NCBI GenBank assembly: GCA_020081605.1
Contig: JAHREC010000016.1
Location: 930,001 to 994,000, forward strand
Length of the DNA: 64,000 bases
DNA from: Albifimbria verrucaria
Taxonomy: Eukaryota > Ascomycota > Sordariomycetes > Hypocreales > Stachybotryaceae
Reading direction: 5' to 3'
The position numbers were made by a program, and so were the translations under genes. Under the pieces are notes generated by a model that saw nothing but the letters and a program-made list of their open reading frames with translations, did not search any database and was not told the origin of the DNA. Each line of letters starts with the position of its first letter. Position 1 is the first letter of the stretch. Shown here one piece after another: positions 1 through 10,950 of the stretch.

Positions 1-185
1 CAGATACGAGTGGCGGTAGCAGCCCCGTTGTATCCCGGTGGTTCTGGCTCTACTGGGCTATTGCCGCTCCACTCACAATTCTGATATTAATTTTATGGAT
101 GTTATGGCTCAAGCGGACGCAAAGGCAATATCGTGAGCGTCAAGAACATTATTTGTCCGAAGATGAGGAATCGAGAATCGAATGA
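1..185 (+). CDS. C-terminal fragment of a membrane protein (partial at left edge)
   Basis: An open frame enters from the left edge (codons start at base 3) and stops with TGA at 183-185, giving about 60 residues. It holds one strongly hydrophobic aromatic-rich helix (WFWLYWAIAAPLTILILILW) followed by a basic turn (KRTQRQYRER) and an acidic tail (SEDEESRIE). Such a last helix with a charged cytosolic tail is common in fungal CorA-like channel-type proteins, but no GxN motif lies inside the window, so the family is a guess. It faces away from the minus-strand RyR-ATPase that follows. Most of the gene is outside the window. Confidence 0.5.
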   Translation, partial: DTSGGSSPVVSRWFWLYWAIAAPLTILILILWMLWLKRTQRQYRERQEHYLSEDEESRIE

Positions 186-296
186 GTTCTGGAAACAAAC
201 CTACTTGAGAGTCTATTTACCATAAAATCCACCCATCTATAACCATACTCACCTCTTTTTACCTGCATGAGCTATGTGGACCTCTGAAGGAGAAAG

Positions 297-2709
297 CTAC
301 ATCCAAACTCTTGACGTGACTCTGTAGATGGCGTAATTTGGTGGCAGTATGGTCGGGTACGAACTGACCATCGCTCGGTCAATATCTTTCGTCGCTTCGT
401 CAAGATCCTCCCATGGCACCAAATACGGTGTTGTTCTAGCTTTACCACTTCTTGGCCCCATCCTCCATTGCCTTTGAAGGCGTTCCGAGTTCCACCGGCT
501 CTTTTCACGAATGGCTAGAATTTCTATCTCCTCTTTTTCGAAACTTGTCACTCGCTCCTCTCCTTCTTTCATTTCAGCCAAGAAGCAAGAGATATGCCTG
601 ATTGTGCTTGATATCGCACTTGCATGGTCTCTGTTGGAGTCTTTGAAGATTTCTGGCAACTTGTTCCAAGGTGTTAGCCATTTTTCTTCGTCTATCTGCT
701 CGTCTGTTTTTGATTTGTTCTCTGGTTTGGCACGCTCCCTTGCGCGAATATGTCTGCAGTAGACTTCGTTCAGCCGCTCTGCCAATGACTCACGGACTTC
801 GATCGGGAGGAGTTTTCCGTTCATGACTTGCATAAATTCGTCATGATTGACATGCAATCGGAGCTCTGTCTCGGATGGAAGCGCTGATCGTAGAAAGTAG
901 TGCGCATTATTCAGATGACTCATGGCGAGAATAGCTTTCAGCGAGCGAATTCCCTGGAGGTACTTTGGAACTAGCAAAGGCTGTTAAGAACCCCTCGTCT
1001 ATGTTTATCCAATCTCCTGACTTGAGCTTGGGTTCACGCTCCTCGAGTAGGGCACGTAAAATGATTGCTCGCCGAAAAGGATATACCTTATCGGCGCCAC
1101 CACTACTGTTAATGCCAGCCATGTCGACATAACCTTGCAAACGTCCCATAAAGTCTTGTACTACTTGGGCATCTGTCGGCGATAAGCTGGACATGTATGA
1201 TGTAAAATTGGCGAAGCTTCTCGTGATTGATGAACCAAAAAGAGAACCGCACTCCCGACAGGTCTGTTCATGCCTCCGTCAAGAAACCTGCCATACGCCA
1301 TTACTGGCAGAAGGTGTGTTAACCAGCCAAATGGTGATCCTTGGAATGTCGTATCGAAGCTCTTGAAGTAGACCAGAGGAGTGTACCCATCCAGCGCGCA
1401 GTCGCGGATTCTGTGCAAGGCTTCAGTCAGGTCCTCCAACTTCTTGAAATCAGACATGTCAAATACCATCGCTCTGACTTTCCGGCCGGTTGCTGCGGCT
1501 TCGGCAACTTCAAGGCTGCGAAAGTCTTACCAGCACCCCGTGGTCCAAAGAAAGCAATGCTAAGCGGCTTGGTCTGCGGAGCGGCCAGGTATTCCTCGAG
1601 ACGGATTTTCACTATATGAAACGCCTCGATATCTTTCCGGCTGAAGAGCACGAGGCGATTGATCCGTGACATAGGAATTTTGATATTAGATGTCCCTTCC
1701 AAAACAATCCGACGAGCCATCTCGTCGAAGTCTGCAATCACAAAGTCAAGAAGTGACCAGTTCTGCTCGCCATTGCCGATCTCGTCTGACGGAATCTCGA
1801 GCCTGTTCAGTGTGCCTTCACTCTTATCTCCATTTGAAAACATTGCCGAGTAGTCATAAACGGACCCTTTAGTTTCAGCCCATGATACTCCCTTCCTTGC
1901 CAACCGCCTGCTGGCCGTTAACCCGGAACGGATACATTCTTCATAGTTGACCTTGTCGGACCGCATCAAGCTTCCAACGAAACCCGCAATAAATACTTCC
2001 ATGATTCCAGGAAGGAGTTTTGCGTTTTTATTGAAGAAGTCGTCTTCTGCCCCGAGTGGATTGAAGAAGAGGACTGGTTTTAATACGTCCAGCCCGCGAT
2101 GGTAGATGACACCGTCGCAACCAAATACGACAATAAGATGAGGACATGTGACCAAAGTGATCAAACTCCCCACAGTCCCTAGGTTTCTCACAAAGTCTTC
2201 ACAAGTGCTCTCCCAGGAAGATCCTGCCGATAATCCAATCCCTCGGCTCGCAGATCATCAGCGTTCACGATAACAACAAGACGTTCAGGGTTGAACCGAC
2301 CCGGGAGGGCCCTCGGTCGAACCTTTTCCCAAACTGCGCCTTTGCACAGAGGCCTTGTCATTTTGTAGATGAAGTAGCTGGGCCAATGGGACTCGGAGAG
2401 TCTCGAGGAGGCTTGTTCATCTTCGCCACCGAAATGTCCACCCCCATCCTGGAAAACATATACGACTCTGTTTCGTTCAGAACTAGGCGGTGGAAGCGAC
2501 TTGGGCATGTACAGTTGAGTGTCTATGTTAAGTTTGGTGGTCCGCTCCACAGTGAATCCATCGCTGCCAAACTGTTGATGCAACTCAATTAGAGATGACG
2601 GAATGAGTTGTTTGTTGGAAAGTTCTGGGGCGTGAATCTCCACTTCCAATCCGCCTTGAAACAGATGTTTGAATAATTGGATAAGAAGGCCTACTCCCCT
2701 CTGAACCAC
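297..2709 (-). CDS. P-loop ATPase with C-terminal RyR domain (frame broken at several sites)
   Basis: Five overlapping minus-strand frames (2709-2188, 2191-1427, 1469-1161, 1194-907, 977-297) read as one protein of about 800 residues. The N-terminal half has the block NADDLRAEG, then SWEST, then LIVVFGCDG. Next comes a Walker A loop, FGPRGAGKT (near 1545-1519), and an ATPase core with SPFGWLTHLLPVM and FMGRLQGYVD. The last 75 residues match an RyR (ryanodine-receptor repeat) domain: W..ER...WRMGP, then YLVPWEDLDEATKDIDR. RyR domains are thought to be ligand-binding modules and in prokaryotes often sit in nucleotide-signalling or conflict proteins. A role as an ATP-driven sensor is inference. 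Three of the four frame changes equal one lost base, and the last equals one gained or two lost. The start at 2709 is the first Met of the frame; an upstream exon is possible. Confidence 0.65.
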
Positions 2710-3842
2710 TCAGTGTGTGGCGATGCCGGCTCCAAGCCTGGTAGCGCCGAAGGCTGGAAGCGAAATAGGTCTGGCGCTGCCTGTCCAGCGATAACTAGGT
2801 GCCGTGATAGGGACATCTGATGGATAATGGCTATCTAATTCGCCGAAATTGTTCGGCGGCTGAAGTCACAACGTTGACTATCACCAACTCACGTGAAACC
2901 GGTAGATTACTTGGCTACACATACCGATGAGCCTTGGTGGCTGGGGATTGGCGCAGCCGTCAGGAAGCGATGACTACCCAGTAGCTTTGAGCCGCTATTA
3001 CTGCCCGGAACACAAAGAAAGGACGTGGAGGTACCTAGTGTAATCAATACCTGCTTTTGCAATCAAAGCTCTCGATATTGCCGTGTTGTTGTTGCTGACA
3101 TTATGGGCTTGTTCATTTTTCTTATCAGGCAGCCAAACAGAGCAAGGATGTCAGGGTAGCCGGCTTTTTCCTTGACGCCATCAAACTCCCTCAGCTGAAT
3201 GCACCTCTTCGGATGAGCATGCATCGGCACTTGTCCTATTCGCACGCCCTTACAAGGACCGAATGTGAGGCCATGCCAGACAGTTCATTCTACAACAAGG
3301 CTCCAGCACCAAAGTCCAGCATGACGTGGGCCTACTGATAACGCAGGTCTCAGTACGCATGCGACCCACTCCCACCAACAATGCCGGCATCCCTGACAGC
3401 CTCACAGAACTAGGAAATGACATTAAGGAGCAGGAGGTGAGCTGCCTGATGGATGGTGACATGATACCTAGCCTCTGGAACTTGAAATTTCAATGCTTGG
3501 TTATCAACTAAATAGAGCATGTTAGTGGTTCACAAGAGAAGCCTTCTTACACCTGTCCAGGGCGCTCTTGAAGTAATCTCTATTCTTGTGGGCTTGAACA
3601 TCAAAGGCTTGAATCGACCAAAAGTCTAAAGATCTGCTTATTAAATTGTGTGCGTGGAAGTTTTGTGAAATCACTCGTAGCCATGGGACTCAGGTGGCCC
3701 ATAGCAATGCTCAAGGTCTTGCAAATATGCTGTGAATGCATAAGTCAAATAACTTGTCAAACATGCTGGGTTCGTAGAAACTCTAACAACAATACATCTG
3801 CCTAATATTCTTCTCGATTCATATAGAGATATCAAACCAATA
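2710..3842. other. Intergenic stretch, no supported gene
   Basis: This holds the promoter side of the RyR-ATPase and the 3' side of the minus-strand HET gene. Only short overlapping ORFs of 60-70 codons occur, and none looks like a protein family. Confidence 0.5.
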
Positions 3843-6214
3843 CTATTTCCTTCCAGACCCTACCTGGGGAAGAAGCTGATCAATATGTGATTGGTAGATA
3901 TACCCAACCCCTTTTCTTTCGGCCACCTCGCCTTGCCACTCAATGATGAGTACCCAAAGATTGGTCGGTCGGCTGGAGGTACACCCTTCCAACTTGGTTG
4001 TAACAATGGACAGGACTCAGCCTTCGAAAGTATGATAGCTTCGTGAGGCTTGTTCGTATCCAAGCGATATTCACCATCGTCGAGATACGCGCCCCTTGCG
4101 CTTCGTCATTTTCATCCAAAATACCGCAATAACGAGGGCCACGGCTCTCCTTGATATGTGGTATCATCACAGTCCAGGTCCAGAATTGTAAAGCTGCATA
4201 CTTTCGGCCAACACGCACCGGGGAAATCTCTAGCGTTGGTAGCGTCGGCAGATTGAGCTGCCCTGAGACGTCAGTGGACTTTTACTGTCCTCTCCTTGTT
4301 CCTCTACTTGACGCTCCGCAATTCTTCCAGTTTGGTGTTCTTCAGCCTTGATATGTCCTCCAGAAGATTGGGCCTCAGTTTCTAGGTCGTGCCTCGACTC
4401 CACAATTGATTTATCATATCCCTTACCATAGTCGTCTGGGTTAATGATGAACTTCAATTCGTTGTTTTGGGGACATCTTTGGTACCAAACAATGTGTGTT
4501 TCGCTGGTTAGCCATCTTTGAGCGTCTTGACCATTGAAGCCCATTGGCCATCGTGGTGCACCGCCCTTCCATCCTACCCAGGACCAGCTAGGAAATCCAG
4601 GTCTACGCTCAGTAGCTGGAGAAGGTGGATGCCAGAAAAGGAGACACAGGTCGAAATAGGAAGTCAACATTCCTTCAAAACTTGTCGAGTTGACATTAGA
4701 AGCAATGCGTTTGATCATGCCCGTCATCGCATTCAGGGCGTCATTTTGATCGGTGAGGTTGCGGGTATTGTATCGAACTATAGCATGCTGGTATACATCC
4801 TGGGTTTGATCTGTGTTGCCGCGTAAAAGGGAAGATAGTGTGACATCCCAGTGTTGTCGTGCTTTTCAGAAGGGGATTCATGGTAGAGAGTATCCTCACT
4901 CCAGATTACACGACAACAACGGTAATAAATTCTTGACTCGAGGAAAATGAGGCACCGCGGCGACAGCATAAGCTCCTGGAATCTAGACAGCATTTTTAAC
5001 ATTTCCTTCAGCAAATGGCTTGGGAGAGATTTACTCACGTCCAACCTCGAGTCATGTAGTGTGTAGGGCTCAGTACCTCATATAAAGGGTCAACGACCGT
5101 CATCTTTACCCCTGGATGGACTTCTTCGACAACACTTGGTTCATTCCTAGAACCGGGTTGTACGCCTGGTAAGCCCCGTTCGCATCATGGCCTGCAGCAG
5201 CAACGATGCAAACAATAGCTCCTTCATAAATGCTGTCCATAATCTGCATGCCGTCCAGTACATCTTCCTTATCATCTTGGATAAGGCACAGTCGGTCAAT
5301 CCATATGTATTTCTCACCTAATCGCCTAACCGCATCGATGGCATCGCGAATAGTTTTCGGGAAATCTTCCACCAGAGGTTCCAAGCCGTGAATTTCCATG
5401 AGCTGCTCTTTGTTAACCGAAGTCAGGCAGGGAAGGCACAAGTCCCCAAGAGTAGCTCAGCGCCAGATATCGATATCCAAACTCGCCTTCCACGATTCGC
5501 ATTTCCTCAACGTCGATGACTCGAAAGGTTGTTGACCTCGAATCGCTCTTCGGCATGAGAGTTTTGACCTGCAAGGGGCACATCCGACGCCATGAACATC
5601 TTCACATAATCTCAGCCACCTTTTCAACAATTGCCAGTCAGCCTGGGGCTCAGTAACACGGCCGGACTGATGTGGAGAAATGAGAAGATCATCATCCAGA
5701 AAGACTATTCTCGCGCTGTCCTTATTAAAATAAAATCCACGCTTGGCTTTCCATTGGAAGAACGCCCCGTCTCGCCCTCTGCAACCTCTCACTAGTCGAC
5801 AGAATGGGCAACTCTTAGTACCTCCAATCTGCTTTCTTGTATCTTCTGTCAGCTGTGAGAGCTTGTCATCTGATGCGCTAGGCTGTAAGTTCAAAAGTTC
5901 GCAGGCCGAGCACAGAACATTGGTAGCATCACTCTCCTGTGTTAGAGTTAGTCTGGCCGCGAGAAAGAAACTAATGACCTTGACGCTTCGTCTCAGAATG
6001 AGAACATGAGAAAAGGAAAAAGAAGACAAGAAAGAGAGAGAAAAAGAATTCTTGTGAATACCTTGAGACTTTTCTTGTTTTTAGGCTTCTTTCGCTTTTT
6101 ATCTTTATCAGACACCCCAGGGTATGCAAAAGGTTGAACATGACGATTATAATCAATAGTGCATACAAACGAAACACCGCATTGATGGTCCTCGCAAATG
6201 TTGGCAGAGCTCAT
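3843..6214 (-). CDS. HET-domain (heterokaryon incompatibility) protein, frame broken
   Basis: Exon 1 (6214-6062, start MSSANICEDHQ) joins at phase 0 to exon 2 (from 5936) by removal of a 125-bp GTATTC..ACACAG intron. A second 56-bp intron (5038-4983) restores the family motif RGWTFQE. The HET core is clear: YLALSYSWG, then DFPKTIRDAIDAVRRLG, IWIDRLCLIQD, and the C-terminal FPSWSWVGW block near 4590. The product ends with LIIEWQGEVAERKG and TAG at 3845-3843. Proteins of this family trigger growth arrest or cell death after fusion of unlike hyphae, usually in partnership with a STAND receptor. At least six one- or two-base frame changes interrupt it (for example near 5526, 5450, 4795, 4262 and 4090), so the product is about 730 residues if they are errors. 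Confidence 0.8.
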
Positions 6215-7295
6215 TGTTTTGGATCTTAGTAGACTACAATTGTCAGTTTGAAGTACGCAATAACTTCTGCTCCAGTTCAGACGGGTTTTTGGACGAGTTG
6301 ATGATGACTTCAGGAGGAATAACGGGCAAGGTACTCCACCTTGGCCTCGCTAGAGTAAGCAATATCAAGAGACTCTCATAATCAGGACGTTCTACGATTG
6401 TCCCTAATGGTCACCATGCATTCTAGTTTGTTCTTTTGCGGCTCTGTGAATCCTCGGTAGACTCTTTGGGAAACATCTAGCCATATTAACGTCGCACTAT
6501 GTGCTGAAGTGGCTCCCTCTAGTATACAATATGCAGAATTGCGGCCTGATCGCCATGTATGTTACCCAATGACTCAAAGTTTCCTATTTGTCATTCGCGC
6601 TGGTCGCCCGTCACCACCCTCCATGTCAGCTGTGGCTGAAGTACACTTAACCCAACGAGCAAGCTAGGCGTCACAGCATGTCCTGAAACGGGCGAAATAT
6701 TGATTGATAAGGCCTGAAAAAATGTTCTCGGCGTCAGTGCCGGGAAGCAAACGCCCCATTATAGACGAGATGTTTTAGCGTGCGGTAACGGAGAAACGTA
6801 AACAATTATGTTGTTGGGATGCTCGTATTCTCAATGCGCAACATAGACAAGGTTTTAGTCATCATACGCAGAAGAAAAGAAGGATTCTTGAATAAACTTC
6901 TATAGACGGCAGCATGATCGGAGCCAATCCTGCTTGGCATTGTGCAGAGAAGTGCCATGGGCGTGTTGTCAAGAACTCAACCAGCCTCATTTCTCTAGCC
7001 TGAGGGAGTATGTTATCCAAAACCTTGGCCATTACAACCCTACAACAAAAGGTGCGCATATATGTCTCTCGGCAATTGACTGCGCACGATTACGACTTGT
7101 ACAGCCTCGCCATGCCCAACATACATAATTCTCTAAACCCAAGGCATAATCTGAGGTCTCTCAAACTGTATATAAGGGCAACGGCTTCGTAGAATTTCTG
7201 AGAATCGAAGAGTAGGTACACTCTGTATCATTTAATTCTGTAAAGTATTATTTTAAAACAAAACCACTACTTATTTTGAATTAGAAATCTTCAGC
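6215..7295. other. Divergent promoter region between HET gene and repeat micro-gene
   Basis: No conserved ORF is seen. The right end carries a TATA box for the plus-strand gene at 7296. The left end is the promoter of the HET gene. Confidence 0.5.
7168..7175 (+). promoter_or_regulatory. TATA box of the repeat micro-gene
   Basis: TATATAAG lies 121 bp before the ATG at 7296, a usual fungal spacing for a TATA box plus leader. It supports that the short ORF is transcribed. Confidence 0.4.
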
Positions 7296-7592
7296 ATGGG
7301 CTGGCACCGTGACCCGGCCACTGGCTTGTACTACCGAACAACCCGTGACGGTAGACACGTTAATGCCTACGACTACCAACAAATCAGGCAGGGGACAGGC
7401 TGGTATCGCGATCCTGTTACCGGCATGCACTATCGAACCACAAACAATGGTGCCAATATAAACATGAATGACTACAATCGAATTGTTCGATCTCAGGGGT
7501 ATCCGGGTACTCCCAATGGTGCCAATATAAACACGGATAACTACAATCAAATTGTTCGATCTCTGGGATATCCAGGTACTCTTGGCAAATAG
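7296..7592 (+). CDS. 98-residue repeat protein, function unknown
   Basis: An intronless ORF made almost wholly of repeats. The first two 33-residue units begin GWHRDPATGLYYRTT and GWYRDPVTGMHYRTT. The second runs into two 23-residue units, NGANIN..NYN.IVRS.GYPGT. The 23-residue units are a 69-bp tandem duplication at DNA level (starts 7446 and 7515). The composition is Tyr/Asn/Gly/Arg-rich with no Cys, no signal peptide and no membrane helix, so a soluble intracellular product is expected. The conserved W/Y-RDP-TG and YYRTT pattern recalls short strand-turn-strand modules such as WW-like or OCRE-like repeats, but I cannot assign a family. A TATA box upstream and preserved frame through three repeats argue for a real gene. 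Confidence 0.6.
   Translation: MGWHRDPATGLYYRTTRDGRHVNAYDYQQIRQGTGWYRDPVTGMHYRTTNNGANINMNDYNRIVRSQGYPGTPNGANINTDNYNQIVRSLGYPGTLGK
7446..7583 (+). repeat. Two 69-bp tandem units inside the micro-gene
   Basis: The unit starting AATGGTGCCAATATAAACA at 7446 recurs at 7515 with a few substitutions. The period of 69 bp keeps the reading frame. Confidence 0.8.
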
Positions 7593-8581
7593 CCTCTTGA
7601 AGCAGCTCGTGTTATCCTGTCATTGTACGCATAAGCACTACAGGCAATCGACCTATTATTGAATTCTGGTAGTTTAACAATCTATGTCAAATAGCTTCGA
7701 ATTCAATAATATTTGCGTGTTGGAGCGGATGTTAGAATGAATGCTGGAGTGGATGCTGGAGCAGATATTAAGGCGAAAGAAATTCTTAGCACCGTACTCT
7801 TAGAGCTAGTATACAGAGAGTTAGAATCGTTGTGATCAATATTATCGCCTTTTTGCGTCTTACACAATGAGTGTATCCACCTAGATCTAAGACCGAGACC
7901 ACATGCATGTTGGTTTGAATGAGTAATGTAAAGATCAAATGATCGGATGTAACATTTATCGTGTCTCTGTCCTGCACTAAGAAGAGTTCACTATTACTAC
8001 GGCGAAGTGCCAAGGAACTCAATCAGGGCTTGGTGCTACAGGCTTGGTATATAATCCTAGTCCCGCAAACAAATTCCTTGCGTGTGATATGTAATTTCCG
8101 AACAGTCGAGACAGGAAAGGCTGCAGACCAGTGGCTGACTATCGGGGCCTTCGAAGCCTAGTTCAAGATCGTACGCGACTAAGGAAGAAGTGGGCAGCCT
8201 ACGAAGTGCACGTTGCATAATTCTGGAGTTAAGATTAATGAGACCCTAGCGTCGGGGACAAAGCCCAATGATAAGAGCTGGGACAAGCCTGTTCGGGCGT
8301 CAGAGGGGTTGCACGTGGCAGGACTAGAGATTTCTTTGAGGCATCTCTTTGAACCTCTTAATTCAATTGCCTTTCATACTGTAGCTTTCCAAGTTGACCT
8401 GGTACGGTACAGTACACTACGGTGTTTTCTGGCAAGGACATTGTTTTTAAACCCTTTCACCCTCTTTGTGTGCTTAAAAGGGTCTCTTCCCCTCCTTTTC
8501 TGAGGGTAGGCCTTGAGGCATAGGCATGTCTTGGAATGGATCATTGTTTAGCTTCAAAATATACTACTTGTGGCCATTCTG
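7593..8581. other. Convergent intergenic stretch
   Basis: This lies between the 3' ends of the repeat micro-gene and the GH105-type gene. Apart from a 12-bp repeat cluster at 7719-7766, nothing is recognised. Confidence 0.5.
7719..7766 (+). repeat. Three 12-bp units
   Basis: GTTGGAGCGGAT at 7719, GCTGGAGTGGAT at 7743 and GCTGGAGCAGAT at 7755 are copies of one 12-bp unit; the last two are adjacent. Confidence 0.6.
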
Positions 8582-9721
8582 TTAAACTTGCTCAAGCATA
8601 AGAAGAACTGCGCCCAACCCGTGCAAATCATTTGTGCTCCGCGGTCTGTTGAGATAGAATGTTAGATTGCCAATATTAGTTCCCACGCAGATGTCAGAGA
8701 TATCAGTTAGACCGTTTTTGTTTTTTCGTACGCGCTCCAAAACACCGGCATAACCTTTGCTCACAGCGGCTTCATAGCTGCCGTCATTGTCATGGACATA
8801 ACCCTTCTCTAATGAAGTTGAGATGGTATTTGTGAACATTGCGGAGCAGGATGTTTCGGTCCAATTCTCATCCAACTCGGCCTTGTTCACGACTTGAAAC
8901 CAACGCCCACTTTCTTCATCTTGGTAAGTTACAATTCCATCCACGAATTTCTGGAGCTTATCGAGAACGTGTGGTCGATTGAAATGGTCGTCTGGCAGTA
9001 GATCCAAGACATTCGTTAAGGCCATACCATACCAGCCCATCGCCCGGCACCACTGCTCTTGTGAGAGCCCAGTTTCAGCATCTGCCCACGTTTCTGTGCG
9101 AGATTCATCGTACCCGTGCTGGAGCAGACCGTTTTCTACCTGCAAGTGATTGCCATATACGAGAAGCTGGGCTGTGGTCTCATTATAAGCGTAGTCGCTG
9201 TCGTCAAATGCAACACCATAACGAATCAGAAAGGGATTAACCATGAAAGTCCCATCTGCCCAAAGTTCCGGTCCATATGAGACGAAGTGCCAAAGTCCTC
9301 CGTCTCTTGTTCTTGGATACGAATCAAGACGATTGCGGATTTGAGAGGCTGCCTTGAAGTACTTCGTCTCGTTTGTTTCACTGTGTAGAGCAAGAAGAAT
9401 GTTTCCAGCCTGCATACTATCGAGACTCCCAAGAGTATCTTTCAAATTCCCATTGGCATCAACATATCGATTCGCCCAAGTTTGGATATAATCTAGGTAT
9501 CGCACGTCTTTGGTGCGTTGATATACTTCATATTGTCCTAAGAGATATAACCCAGTGGTATAACCCCAAGGCCCAATTGTTGTAGGCGTGTAACGGGCAA
9601 TGGTGGACTCCACAATAGCAACTGACCAGTCCGTTTCACTATCATGTGGAACAGGGCGATGAGATATAGCACCGCCCAGTGCTATAGAGATGATAAGTTG
9701 AAAGATATGAAGAAGGGACAT
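8582..9721 (-). CDS. Secreted GH105-type unsaturated glucuronyl/rhamnogalacturonyl hydrolase
   Basis: An intact, intronless 379-residue ORF. It begins with a signal peptide (MSLLHIFQLIISIALGGAIS). The family pattern of an (alpha/alpha)6 barrel is clear: WGYTTGLYLLGQYEVY (about 52-67), SLDSMQAGNILLAL, then PRTRDGGLWHF and ELWADGTFMVNPF (about 145-165), whose WADG aspartate corresponds to the catalytic acid of YteR-type enzymes. CRAMGWYGMAL near 225 is the second conserved block. These enzymes remove the 4,5-unsaturated uronic acid left on oligosaccharides by pectin or other polysaccharide lyases, so a role in plant cell-wall breakdown outside the cell is likely. Exact substrate cannot be read from the sequence. 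It is one of the few long genes here without a frame error. Confidence 0.8.
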   Translation of the reverse strand: MSLLHIFQLIISIALGGAISHRPVPHDSETDWSVAIVESTIARYTPTTIGPWGYTTGLYLLGQYEVYQRTKDVRYLDYIQTWANRYVDANGNLKDTLGSLDSMQAGNILLALHSETNETKYFKAASQIRNRLDSYPRTRDGGLWHFVSYGPELWADGTFMVNPFLIRYGVAFDDSDYAYNETTAQLLVYGNHLQVENGLLQHGYDESRTETWADAETGLSQEQWCRAMGWYGMALTNVLDLLPDDHFNRPHVLDKLQKFVDGIVTYQDEESGRWFQVVNKAELDENWTETSCSAMFTNTISTSLEKGYVHDNDGSYEAAVSKGYAGVLERVRKNKNGLTDISDICVGTNIGNLTFYLNRPRSTNDLHGLGAVLLMLEQV

Positions 9722-10950
9722 TTTATATCAATTTGAATAGATTCTAGTAATCTTCTGTCTCCAATGTCTCTTGTATGATCCTGGCCGCATCGTCTTATAT
9801 GCTTATCCTACGTTGCATTTTCCCTCCTCTAAAGCTACCCCGCTGCTGATCATGAGGCCATGGCAATCATGTCTTGGTTCGTCACCGTTACCATTGCAAT
9901 GATCCACCAATGGGATTGGTTATGGAATGGTCTCGGACTTGTTCAATACGAGGTGTAAAAATAGCGGATAGTGGATGCGTAAACTCATAGAGCCGAAGTC
10001 TCAAAGAGCTTAACTGGCCGCACGAGGCAGATGAGGTAATATTGTCTTGACTAAGGCTGCAAATGCAAACTTTGGCAAGCAAAAAGCAGTGAACTTTCAA
10101 ACTTTTATTAATTACCATACCGAGTCTACAGCGACTACATGCGAAACCCCAGTCTGCGTCAGAGTTAGGCTGACCATTGATACATATTTCGGCATGAAAG
10201 CATATGCCAAGCTTTAAAGTATGTAACATACGAATTTGCGTGCTTCTTCATATGAGGAGTTGAGGTAAGCCAATATTAGAGCTTGTAAATAGCTAGTTCT
10301 CTCAAGCAATTGCATATGAGGCTCTCATCTTAATCGATCGTCCATCCTAGTATAACATCGCTACACAAAATATGCACTCTTCAGGCATGTAAATAACGTC
10401 AATTGGGATATTAGATATAGTGGACCGGGATTTAACAAATTCAAACCGAATGAAATTCAGTATATTACTTGTCTTATACAATCGGCTTCTGATAGATGTA
10501 CCAGCATTGCTCTCTTACATAATTGTACATTACAATAATCACCACTATTAATCCAGTAGGAAAATACATATGTACTATACACAAGTAAGATGAACTATGC
10601 TTATTTTAATTAAAAAGTTATATGTACATACAAAATATGCTAATGAACACTATCAGTTGTGTTGATTAGAATGCACAACCAGACAAACAGGGATGTGCAA
10701 CCAATGATCAGGCTACGCACAAGTTCGACAGCCTGGCTCTCAAAAATGCACGTGATGTTGCTACATTTAGGCCAATTGCAGAAGCAAGCATACGGCAATC
10801 GTGGTCAATGTTGTTGCCTTGTCGCTTGACCGAAACCACCTACAGTTGAAAGCCAATCGAATCAACACAGGATTATAATCCTGCCCAGCAAAACCAATTT
10901 ACGGGCTAGCATAACCAAAATCGCTGACAAGCCAAACATATTGGTCCGCT
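9722..10950. other. AT-rich intergenic stretch
   Basis: About 1.2 kb between divergent genes, AT-rich in its middle (10230-10700). No ORF above noise and no RNA gene is seen. Confidence 0.5.

Noticed and set aside
7281..7550. Antisense ORF with repeated IVVIHVYIGTI segments
   Set aside because: It is the mirror of the tandem repeat in the plus-strand micro-gene, which has the TATA box and better composition.
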